This document shows positions 1-5,552 of a stretch of 5,819 nucleotides of DNA, piece by piece (position 1 is the first letter of the stretch; each line of letters begins with the position of its first letter). This DNA comes from Lachnospiraceae bacterium (GTDB lineage: Bacteria; Bacillota_A; Clostridia; Lachnospirales; Lachnospiraceae). The notes under the pieces are model-generated. The model was not told the DNA's origin and did not search any database. It saw only the letters and a list, made by a program, of their open reading frames with translations. The position numbers were made by a program, and so were the translations under genes. The stretch lies in NCBI GenBank assembly GCA_028694115.1, contig JAQUUB010000185.1, positions 1 to 5,819 of the forward strand, read 5' to 3'.

Positions 1-1
1 A

Positions 2-277
2 GAAGTATCATCTACAATTTTTATTTATATCAGCGAAGCAATTAAAGAACATTATAATGTCAATTTTGCAGATGAATTTCCACGCTATAAATTGTCAGAT
101 GTCGGTTTTGATTCTGATACAAAGATATTGTCTTTCTATTTTGAAAATAATATTATAAAGCAGATTGACTTAAGCATCTACGAAATAAAGCAATCTAATA
201 GCGTTCCAAATGAATTCTATTTTCAAGCAAAATCTGACTCATCAAATGATTATTTTGTAATAATTTTCAACTATTAA
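2..277 (+). CDS. C-terminal part of an unrecognised plus-strand protein (5' end outside window)
   Basis: The reading frame is open from the left edge to a TAA stop, giving 91 visible residues. The first possible internal start is a TTG at position 92, but the open frame runs through it to the edge, so this is best read as the tail of a longer gene. The visible part is rich in aromatic, Asn and Ile residues and ends in a hydrophobic stretch (FVIIFNY). I see no catalytic motif, signal or clear membrane segment. It is the only gene on this strand and converges on the kinase gene, with a shared hairpin terminator just after its stop. I do not recognise the family. That it is a real gene rests on the open frame and the terminator placement, so confidence is moderate. 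Confidence 0.5.
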   Translation, partial: EVSSTIFIYISEAIKEHYNVNFADEFPRYKLSDVGFDSDTKILSFYFENNIIKQIDLSIYEIKQSNSVPNEFYFQAKSDSSNDYFVIIFNY

Positions 278-283
278 AAAAAT

Positions 284-310
284 TAAGGACCAGAGAAATT
301 CTGGTCCTTA
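284..310. terminator. Bidirectional intrinsic terminator between converging genes
   Basis: A perfect 11-base-pair stem (284-294 with 300-310, core AAGGACCAGA/TCTGGTCCTT) encloses a five-base loop. On the minus strand the stem is followed by a run of seven T residues, a strong terminator for the kinase gene. On the plus strand the following bases are only moderately T-rich (TTATCACTTA), so termination of the left-edge gene is probably weaker. Confidence 0.85.
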
Positions 311-327
311 TTATCACTTACATTTTA

Positions 328-1338
328 TTATCTACCATGATGTCTTGTTTTCAAAATCTGAGCATCTTCTGTTTTTCCTAATACTTCTTCGTAATAAGGT
401 AATAACAGATTATTAAGCCTTGCTTGTAATTGTAGAAGTAATACTTTCTTCCTTTGTTCACTACACACAATTACACTTCTTCCATCATCAAATTTATAAT
501 TTTCTGGTATCTCCATGATGAAAGATTTAATTCTATCCATATTGTTTTTTATGATTGGCACCACTTTTTTTATTGCACTTTCAAGTTCTTTATTATCCTT
601 ATACATATTTAAAAACTTAGTGGCTGACAAAGCATGCCCATCTACTCCGTACGCTGTTTGAATATTAGACGCATTTCGGATCAGCAGTTCCGGATCTTTT
701 AATAGCTTTTCTATTTTATCTTCAGAAATTTTAGTTTGAAAACTTCCTCCGTTATCAAATATTGGTGCTAATCTGTCTTTTTCTTCTGATATTCTACTTC
801 GCAATATTCCCCAATTTCCATTGTTTCTATCATTATTGTTTATAAATATATCGACAATCGACTGTTCCCAAAAGCGTTCTTTTATACCTTCTACGTTTTT
901 TAAAATAGTATTATTATTCAAATGAAGTAATAGCTCCTTTAACGCAACTACATGATCACTTCCTGTTGATGAAAAATCTTCTTCTAAAAGTTGGGCTAAT
1001 TCACCATTAGCATGATTCTTAATAGTTCTAATTTCAATTAAATCATCTTCAATCGCAAAATCTTTACATGCCACAACTATCTTTCCTGCTCTTGCTGCTA
1101 ACATTGTTTCATGTACATCATATCCCAAAATATCAAATATATGGCTTCCAAGAAACTCACTAAGGGGAGACGTAGAATATGAAGCTTCACCAGTTCGTTC
1201 TAATCCCATTATATTTTTAGGATATTTAATAAGCCAATATTTTCCATTGTAAATTACACCATCCTTATTTCCTGCGGCACCACCATATGTACCATTCTTA
1301 CGACTAAATTCACAATTATCTAAATTTATAATTTCCAT
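328..1338 (-). CDS. HipA/CtkA-family Ser/Thr kinase-like protein
   Basis: This is a 336-residue protein of the HipA-like kinase fold, related to the persistence toxin HipA and the Helicobacter kinase CtkA. In order it shows a glycine-rich loop (GTYGGAAG, about 16-23), an ATP-binding lysine in WLIKYPK (K38), a conserved glutamate in PLSEFLG (E61), a catalytic-loop motif NNNDRNNGNWG (D170 as base, N175 as metal ligand) and a metal-binding IFDNGG motif (D195). It lacks the extra N-terminal subdomain of E. coli HipA, which is about 440 residues, and so is close in length to the compact HipT type. I chose the ATG at 1338 rather than the in-frame ATG at 1371: it overlaps the stop of the preceding gene as TAATG and has AAGGAGGT 10 bases upstream, while 1371 has no ribosome binding site. 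The target is unknown; a toxin role through protein phosphorylation is inferred from the family. It ends in HHGR just before a strong terminator. Confidence 0.85.
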   Translation of the reverse strand: MEIINLDNCEFSRKNGTYGGAAGNKDGVIYNGKYWLIKYPKNIMGLERTGEASYSTSPLSEFLGSHIFDILGYDVHETMLAARAGKIVVACKDFAIEDDLIEIRTIKNHANGELAQLLEEDFSSTGSDHVVALKELLLHLNNNTILKNVEGIKERFWEQSIVDIFINNNDRNNGNWGILRSRISEEKDRLAPIFDNGGSFQTKISEDKIEKLLKDPELLIRNASNIQTAYGVDGHALSATKFLNMYKDNKELESAIKKVVPIIKNNMDRIKSFIMEIPENYKFDDGRSVIVCSEQRKKVLLLQLQARLNNLLLPYYEEVLGKTEDAQILKTRHHGR

Positions 1339-1562
1339 TATTGTTGATACCTCCTTACTATTGTATTCCATTGCTCATGTGTTAATTTTCCATCTGCATA
1401 ATAGTTTTTTGCCCATATATCTATTGAATCTGCCAAATTATCATAACTACCATCATTTATTAAATCCGCTTTTTCTGCATCTGCCATCAAATTCATAAGA
1501 ATTTCAGGTACTTTAAAAGTTATTTTTATACTATCATTTATGAAATGAAATGTCTTATTCAA
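1338..1562 (-). CDS. Small protein paired with the HipA-like kinase; putative antitoxin or partner
   Basis: This 74-residue protein uses a TTG start at 1562, supported by GGTGGAG about 8 bases upstream; the next in-frame ATG would remove the first 22 residues. Its stop overlaps the start of the kinase gene (TAATG), which implies translational coupling and balanced production, the usual layout of antitoxin then toxin. The N-terminus reads as a beta-strand-like segment (KTFHFINDSIKITFKV), followed by helices and an end with WNTIVRRY. It does not show a helix-turn-helix like HipB, nor an obvious resemblance to HipS, the small antitoxin of HipBST systems. It sits 61 bases downstream of the preceding gene, and that gap has no convincing terminator, so it may be co-transcribed with the upstream small genes; a weak TTGAAT-18-TAAGAA promoter is possible there. 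The antitoxin role is inferred only from position. Confidence 0.75.
   Translation of the reverse strand: MNKTFHFINDSIKITFKVPEILMNLMADAEKADLINDGSYDNLADSIDIWAKNYYADGKLTHEQWNTIVRRYQQ
1349..1356 (-). promoter_or_regulatory. Strong ribosome binding site that fixes the kinase start
   Basis: The minus strand reads AAGGAGGT, close to the full anti-Shine-Dalgarno complement, ending 10 bases before the ATG at 1338. It lies inside the end of the preceding small gene. It argues that the kinase starts at 1338 and that translation of the two genes is coupled. Confidence 0.8.
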
Positions 1563-1570
1563 TTTATATT

Positions 1571-1577
1571 CTCCACC
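1571..1577 (-). promoter_or_regulatory. Ribosome binding site supporting a TTG start
   Basis: The minus strand reads GGTGGAG, ending 8 bases before the TTG at 1562. No other start with comparable spacing exists in that frame, and an in-frame TGA lies a short way further upstream, so this site supports the unusual TTG initiation codon. Confidence 0.6.
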
Positions 1578-1623
1578 CTTCTTATTTTTTCATTTTTAAC
1601 TGATTCAAAAACATTTTGTAATT

Positions 1624-1863
1624 TTAATTGACCTTTTTCAGATACACTGGTGGAATATTCCAGTGCTCATTGGGAAATGATTTACTGACTACTCTAACCG
1701 TTTTTATATTTATTTTTTCAACATACAAATCTACATACTCTGCCAAATATTTAGGTGCACTTCCATTACCATCATATTTCACATAATTTCCAATTTGAAA
1801 ATCTGTTAGTTCCATTTCAGATATTGTATTTCCAAATAATGTTCTATATGTTTTCATAGCCAT
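1624..1863 (-). CDS. Small unrecognised protein, possibly an SH3-like beta barrel
   Basis: The protein is about 79 residues from the ATG at 1863; a GTG at 1866 and an ATG at 1857 are also possible and none has a good ribosome binding site. The start overlaps the end of the preceding membrane-protein gene by about 20 bases, so translation is probably coupled to it. The sequence alternates hydrophobic and polar residues (IGNYVKYDG, KINIKTVRVVS, WNIPPVYLKKV), which suggests a small all-beta domain resembling an SH3-like barrel; this is a by-eye inference, not a family match. There is no signal or membrane segment, so it is likely cytoplasmic. It is the third gene of the operon beginning at 2340. 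I do not recognise its function. Confidence 0.65.
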   Translation of the reverse strand: MAMKTYRTLFGNTISEMELTDFQIGNYVKYDGNGSAPKYLAEYVDLYVEKINIKTVRVVSKSFPNEHWNIPPVYLKKVN

Positions 1864-2131
1864 CACTTTCTAAATTCGTATCACCATTTGCTCTTTTTTT
1901 CTTTATAACATTGATAATTCTTCCACCAAAGAAATGCAGGAACGTCCCACCCCACGCAATACACATAAACAATATATGTGATGGACTTGATGAGCCTCCA
2001 CTTAAGTAGTGATCTAGGAAATATCCAAGCATCATCCATCCGAATCCCCATTTGCATAATAGCCATATCATTTTAAATACGAAAAGCACCATTCTTATAC
2101 AAATCATTATTACCAAAGATATTGGGTCCAT
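1844..2131 (-). CDS. Small integral membrane protein, unrecognised
   Basis: This 95-residue protein has two or three hydrophobic segments: about 4-25 (interrupted by R13 and K20), about 28-39, and about 52-70 (ILFMCIAWGGTFLHFFGG). A basic stretch follows (VIKKKR, about 75-80), then a polar, acidic tail that is probably cytoplasmic by the positive-inside rule. The ATG at 2131 has GAGGAG 7 bases upstream, located just after the stop of the 63-residue gene, so the two are packed as one operon. Its 3' end overlaps the next gene. The charged residues inside the first hydrophobic segment are unusual for a plain anchor and are compatible with an amphipathic or pore-like helix, but that is speculation. 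No family is recognised. Confidence 0.75.
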   Translation of the reverse strand: MDPISLVIMICIRMVLFVFKMIWLLCKWGFGWMMLGYFLDHYLSGGSSSPSHILFMCIAWGGTFLHFFGGRIINVIKKKRANGDTNLESDGYENI

Positions 2132-2148
2132 TTTCTTTCTCCTCTGTT

Positions 2149-2340
2149 TTAGTCATTCTTTATATTTCTATCAGCTCCATAGAGTCCATGAGTGTAAGCC
2201 CAATATGCATCTTCTTCACTGATATTTTGTTCTTTTGCAATCTTTTGAACTTCTTTAACAATCATCTTTGCTGTAAAATGCTGCTGTATAGCTGTTAAAT
2301 CGTCCATATTACCTTTTTGTGTATAATTAAAAGCTTTCAT
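2149..2340 (-). CDS. Small helical protein, first gene of the left operon
   Basis: This 63-residue protein starts at the ATG at 2340, with AAAGGT 8 bases upstream. After a polar N-terminus it is predicted by eye to be helical through AKMIVKEVQKIAKEQNISEEDAYWAYTHG split over two helices; the segment IAKEQNISEEDAYWA has the look of short antitoxin-like or DUF3791-like proteins, but the resemblance is weak. It is the first gene behind a recognisable promoter whose start site is covered by an inverted repeat, and its stop lies 17 bases before the membrane-protein gene. A regulatory or antitoxin-like role is possible from that position alone. There is no cysteine motif, signal or membrane segment. 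Confidence 0.65.
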   Translation of the reverse strand: MKAFNYTQKGNMDDLTAIQQHFTAKMIVKEVQKIAKEQNISEEDAYWAYTHGLYGADRNIKND

Positions 2341-2357
2341 ATGTTTTTACCTTTCTG

Positions 2358-2370
2358 CGCCAATTTGGCG
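2358..2370. promoter_or_regulatory. Perfect inverted repeat over the predicted transcription start (candidate operator)
   Basis: CGCCAA and TTGGCG flank one central base, a perfect palindrome of 13 bases in a very AT-rich stretch. It begins two bases after the -10 box and spans the predicted start at about 2366, where a bound repressor would block transcription. In RNA it could also form a small hairpin immediately before the ribosome binding site. No cognate regulator with a clear DNA-binding motif is seen in the window. Confidence 0.5.
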
Positions 2371-2372
2371 TA

Positions 2373-2400
2373 AATATAGAAGATAAACATTCTAATTCAA
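2373..2400 (-). promoter_or_regulatory. Sigma-A-like promoter for the 63/95/80-residue gene operon
   Basis: The minus strand shows TTGAAT (2400-2395), a 16-base spacer and TATATT (2378-2373), placing a transcription start near 2366 and a leader of about 26 bases to the ATG at 2340. A second possible promoter lies further upstream (TTGTAC at 2473-2468, 16-base spacer, TATATT at 2451-2446), so the operon may have two starts. The 177-base gap between 2341 and 2517 otherwise holds only an AT-rich palindrome. Confidence 0.6.
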
Positions 2401-2517
2401 ATTTTTCTAAAAATATCAGCGACAAATAAAATCAAATGTTCACGAAATATAAGCACCAATATAATGAGTACAATTAAGATAATAATATTATTATTAACAA
2501 TACTACTCGATGTCTTT

Positions 2518-2817
2518 TTAATAGAATATACCTGCATGGTTATTTATAAAATGAGTTGATGTCTCATTACGTTCTATCTCATTATATATTTCCTCTACAA
2601 TAAACTGACATTCATAATCATTTTCATCATACCATTCTTTTGTATATTTTTCGCATAGGTATTTTTCTATTTCTTTTTGAGTATCATACAGTTTCATTTT
2701 ATCCTTAGCATACTCATATGTTTTATTTTTAATTTCTTCACTAATTACGGTATTTCCTGTAATTTTATATTTCCCTAATAGACTACTTGTTTCCATTCCT
2801 TCTACTGGCAAAAACAT
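2518..2817 (-). CDS. Unrecognised small acidic protein, third gene of the protease operon
   Basis: This 99-residue protein starts at the ATG at 2817, with a perfect GGAGGT 6 bases upstream. It is rich in Glu, Lys and Tyr and looks mainly helical between about 27 and 86, with possible coiled-coil-like stretches (KDKMKLYDTQKEIEKYL and FIVEEIYNEIERN). It has no signal peptide or membrane segment, so it is expected in the cytoplasm, unlike the protease encoded first in the same unit. It lies 28 bases after the stop of the 96-residue gene. No good terminator follows it; an AT-only palindrome at 2480-2493 is the only candidate. I do not recognise its function. A chaperone, immunity or regulatory role for the protease would fit the position but is untested. 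Confidence 0.65.
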   Translation of the reverse strand: MFLPVEGMETSSLLGKYKITGNTVISEEIKNKTYEYAKDKMKLYDTQKEIEKYLCEKYTKEWYDENDYECQFIVEEIYNEIERNETSTHFINNHAGIFY

Positions 2818-2845
2818 ATTTCTACCTCCACATGTTTTATATTGT

Positions 2846-3136
2846 CTACTTCCAATTAAAGTTGCTGCTGACCTTTATGGTTGGAAATTTCCTCTTTACC
2901 AAATTTTTAACTTGATAGGTTTTCCTTTTATATTCCGCATGATGATCATAAAAATCTTCTTTTAATACTTTATTAATATGAATATACTCTTGCTCTCCTA
3001 ATTTACGTCCGTATAATAAGCAAATAGCAATCCATATATAATATTCATCTTCCCAAAGTGACAAGTCTATTTCATTAGGAATCTGCTTATCCTTCAATTC
3101 ATCTATTAAATCTTCTTTATTGATATATCCAATCAT
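2846..3136 (-). CDS. Unrecognised small protein, second gene of the protease operon
   Basis: This 96-residue protein starts at the ATG at 3136, with GAGGA about 7 bases upstream and only 18 bases after the stop of the large protease-like gene. It opens with an acidic helix (NKEDLIDELKD), has a central aromatic/hydrophobic patch (YYIWIAICLLYGRKLG, about 32-47) too short and too flanked by charge to be a confident membrane segment, and ends in a basic region (YKRKTYQVKNLVKRKF). There is no secretion signal. The tight spacing means it is very likely translated from the same message as the protease. I do not recognise the family; pairing with the 99-residue protein downstream suggests the three genes form one functional cassette. 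Confidence 0.65.
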   Translation of the reverse strand: MIGYINKEDLIDELKDKQIPNEIDLSLWEDEYYIWIAICLLYGRKLGEQEYIHINKVLKEDFYDHHAEYKRKTYQVKNLVKRKFPTIKVSSNFNWK

Positions 3137-3154
3137 ATAAATGTCCTCGAAATC

Positions 3155-5092
3155 TTAATTTAATGAATTCCAATTTTCATCTGCAACCATAATAGAGCTG
3201 GTTCTCATAAGATCGTAATCAGATGATGCCATATATCCCAAATTATCTTGAATCGGATAGTACAAGTATGAAAGTCCATAAGTTCCATCACTTCTTAATA
3301 CTTTTTTGCATTGCAGGTAGCAAGCTCCATCACAGTTAAGATTATAATTATCCATATGATTTTGAGGAATGTTACAATCATATACTCTGAAAATCAATTC
3401 TTCATCATTAACAAAGTAGTAATCGTAAATATTGATAGCATGACCTATTCCGCTATTCAAATACAAGCCAACATATAAGATTTTTCCCTGGTCTAAATAA
3501 TTCATCATATTTTCAGCCAGTTCCCAATCATTGCTCCATTCATTGGAAATCATTGTTTCGTTTATCTTTGGTAATTTATCATTTGTTTCTCTCCAAGAAG
3601 CTCCTATCATCTTTACAAATTCACTTTCACCAGTTGTAAGACCTAAACCACCGATGTAATTATTATCATTTCCTGAATGATTATCAACAAAATCTTTCGT
3701 TTTATAATCACACAAGCCACTATTAACGAGTGTATCATTTTCGGAATCACTGGAAATGTCCCAGGTAACACCATTATATTCTCCTGCATTTGGAAAGCTG
3801 CCATTGTTAAATAAATATGATGTAAGATAAGATATACCTGCACAGTTTCCACCGGAAGCATATTCTGACTCAAAGTTTTGAAATGGCAATTCATCCACGT
3901 AAGGATCAAAAGTTGTGTGATAATTATTATAATGAACTACTTCTGTGTTTTCCCCATTGGAATCATTGGAACCTGCTGTCATAGTAGTTGGATCTTCTGC
4001 ATAGTACTGATAACCAAATAATGCTAATGCCCAATTATCATTTATCACTCCATCTTCTGTTTCGAGTGCAGGAAGAACATCTTTGTATGAATTATATTTG
4101 TCTTTTATTTTGTCAATGTTCAACGCACTATAAGTTACTTCATTACCAAAAATTTCAGTTGCTTTGTTTAACATTTCTTTATCTGCATCCGCTGACTCTC
4201 TCTCTGGATAATAAACCTTGATATTTGATAATATTGGAGAACCTACAGCTAAGAAAACAACTTCTTCATCTTTAGAACCATTTAACTGTAAACCATTTTT
4301 TTGAGATGCCAAAATCGAATTAAACATATTGGTCTTTTCAGTCACGTATACATAATATGCTGAAGAAGCATTAAAATCATAAGACAATGTTACTACATTT
4401 CCGTTTGAAGTATATTTACACTTCTCCATATCAGCCAGCCCATAAATGAGAAAATCGCCCTCATATACTGAAATATCAATGTCTTTTAATGTAATATTGG
4501 CATTTTTTAACACATCAGTCAAATCCATAGTAAATGAACCCGAAAAATTATATACCCAGTATCCCTGGTAAACTTTATTAATGCCAAAATCAGATAACGA
4601 ATAACGGCTTGTACAGTCTTCAATAACTGCCATAAAATCAAGTGGATTAGACGCTGTTAATTGCACATTGCTGCACTCATTATAATCAAATTTTTCGCTT
4701 TCCTGATATTCATATGATGTAAACAGGTCCATATTATTTGCCACTTTATAGCTGTCAGAATATAAATCTTCAGATGTTGATGCTTTTAACGGATCAGTTC
4801 CATAAATCTCAATTTCTTCTTTGTCTGTTAATCCATCATGATCGGAATCTGAACCTTCCTCTATCATTAATCCCATTTGAAATTTATCATAAACACTCAT
4901 GCCTTCAATATCTGATGGAGTGTTACTAAGGCTTTTCATATATTCATCATGATTTTCTACTTCGAGACCACCAAGTAAATTCTTCGCAGCTTCTCGTTTT
5001 CCAATGATATTTTTTCCTATTAAAATTCCTACTAAAATTATAAATACTATCAATAAAAAAGTGATAAATTTATGTCTTTTAAAATATTTCAT
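3155..5092 (-). CDS. Membrane-anchored extracellular cysteine-peptidase-like protein with a calcium-binding loop
   Basis: This 645-residue protein begins with a basic N-terminus (KYFKRHK) and one membrane helix (about 9-30), so the rest should lie outside the cell. Residues 82-93 form a canonical EF-hand/dockerin-type loop (DSDHDGLTDKEE), followed by YGTDPLK as in thrombospondin type 3 repeats; calcium binding is inferred. The middle (about 130-300) looks beta-rich and unrecognised. The C-terminal third has a papain-like layout: SGGNCAGIS (C417), SGIGHAIN (H551) and FRVYDCN (D572), in Cys-His-Asp order with the usual small residues around the nucleophile. A transglutaminase-like or C39-like fold is an alternative. 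A cysteine cluster follows (C573, C587, C591, C595). The ATG at 5092 has GGAGGA 6 bases upstream and its own strong promoter. Two small genes follow at once. The substrate is unknown. Confidence 0.8.
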   Translation of the reverse strand: MKYFKRHKFITFLLIVFIILVGILIGKNIIGKREAAKNLLGGLEVENHDEYMKSLSNTPSDIEGMSVYDKFQMGLMIEEGSDSDHDGLTDKEEIEIYGTDPLKASTSEDLYSDSYKVANNMDLFTSYEYQESEKFDYNECSNVQLTASNPLDFMAVIEDCTSRYSLSDFGINKVYQGYWVYNFSGSFTMDLTDVLKNANITLKDIDISVYEGDFLIYGLADMEKCKYTSNGNVVTLSYDFNASSAYYVYVTEKTNMFNSILASQKNGLQLNGSKDEEVVFLAVGSPILSNIKVYYPERESADADKEMLNKATEIFGNEVTYSALNIDKIKDKYNSYKDVLPALETEDGVINDNWALALFGYQYYAEDPTTMTAGSNDSNGENTEVVHYNNYHTTFDPYVDELPFQNFESEYASGGNCAGISYLTSYLFNNGSFPNAGEYNGVTWDISSDSENDTLVNSGLCDYKTKDFVDNHSGNDNNYIGGLGLTTGESEFVKMIGASWRETNDKLPKINETMISNEWSNDWELAENMMNYLDQGKILYVGLYLNSGIGHAINIYDYYFVNDEELIFRVYDCNIPQNHMDNYNLNCDGACYLQCKKVLRSDGTYGLSYLYYPIQDNLGYMASSDYDLMRTSSIMVADENWNSLN

Positions 5093-5128
5093 ACGAGATC
5101 CTCCATATCTATCTTTCTTCTTATAATT

Positions 5129-5157
5129 ATTGTAGCATTTTATCTTACTTTTGTCAA
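5129..5157 (-). promoter_or_regulatory. Near-consensus sigma-A promoter of the protease operon
   Basis: The minus strand reads a perfect TTGACA (5157-5152), exactly 17 bases, then TACAAT (5134-5129) preceded by TGC, an extended -10 element. The predicted start is near 5122, leaving a leader of about 30 bases to the ATG at 5092. No operator-like repeat is seen around it, so expression may be constitutive and high. Confidence 0.85.
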
Positions 5158-5182
5158 CTTTATTATATTGCTATATTCTAAA

Positions 5183-5208
5183 AGGTCCTGATACGAATAT
5201 CAGAACCT
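5183..5208 (-). terminator. Intrinsic terminator ending the RadC-like operon
   Basis: The minus strand forms an 11-position stem (5208-5198 with 5193-5183, AGGTTCTGATA against TATCAGGACCT, one C-A mismatch) around a TTCG loop, followed by TTTTAG. It lies 19 bases after the stop of the 97-residue gene and upstream of the protease promoter, so the two units are transcribed separately. Confidence 0.75.
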
Positions 5209-5226
5209 CTCATTAAAAAAAATATT

Positions 5227-5520
5227 TTAGCGACCAGATTTTCTTGCCCTGGGATTTTCAGTTACTATTTCAATATTATTAATATCTACATCCTCTGGAT
5301 TCTCATGATATCCATTTGGTGTTTCTCCTCGAATGTACAATTCCATTCTCAATGCTTCTGCAGATACACATCCTGGAATTGGCTGACCGCATTGTGTTGC
5401 CATCCAAATACGATTTCTAAGATCATTTAAAGACCAGTCCTTGATAAAATTAAGTTCCCATTGATATACATCCTTTTTTATTTTTCTTCCAAATAATTTG
5501 TCATTTATATCAGAACTCAC
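5227..5520 (-). CDS. Unrecognised 97-residue protein downstream of the RadC-like gene
   Basis: The protein starts at a GTG at 5520, supported by AAGGAAGG 7 bases upstream; no closer ATG is available, the first internal Met being at about residue 40. It has a helical N-terminal half (WELNFIKDWSLNDLRNRIWMAT), a central CGQPIPGCVSAEALRMELYIRG segment read as two pieces around two cysteines (about 44 and 51), and a polar tail ending in ARKSGR. The cysteine pair, CxxxxxxC, could be structural but is not a standard zinc motif. It follows the RadC-like gene by 32 bases and shares its terminator, so the two form one transcription unit. I do not know its function; a mobile-element accessory role is inferred from its neighbour. 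Confidence 0.7.
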   Translation of the reverse strand: MSSDINDKLFGRKIKKDVYQWELNFIKDWSLNDLRNRIWMATQCGQPIPGCVSAEALRMELYIRGETPNGYHENPEDVDINNIEIVTENPRARKSGR

Positions 5521-5552
5521 CCCTACACCTTCCTTCTGCTTAATATCTGTCT

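Noticed and set aside
1360..1680. Similar short stretches ATTCCA(T/G)TGCTCAT in the 74- and 80-residue genes (about 1364-1378 and 1657-1671)
   Set aside because: The match is about 13 of 15 bases, confined to codons around His/Trp-Asn, with no extension, so it is probably chance.
1881..2066. Minus-strand open frame of 61 codons inside the membrane-protein gene
   Set aside because: It is fully nested in the 95-residue gene in another frame, and the outer gene has the good ribosome binding site and operon fit.
2480..2493. AT-only palindrome TAATAATATTATTA after the 99-residue gene as a terminator
   Set aside because: The stem would be very weak with no GC pairs and no clear T run follows; it is likely a product of base composition.
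3643..3909. Minus-strand open frame of 88 codons inside the large peptidase-like gene
   Set aside because: It is an alternate-frame shadow of the region holding the conserved GGNCAG motif and has no support of its own.
3988..4221. Plus-strand open frame opposite the peptidase-like gene, and a similar one at 4738-4929
   Set aside because: Both are antisense shadows of a well-supported gene, with Leu/His/Cys-rich translations typical of non-coding frames.
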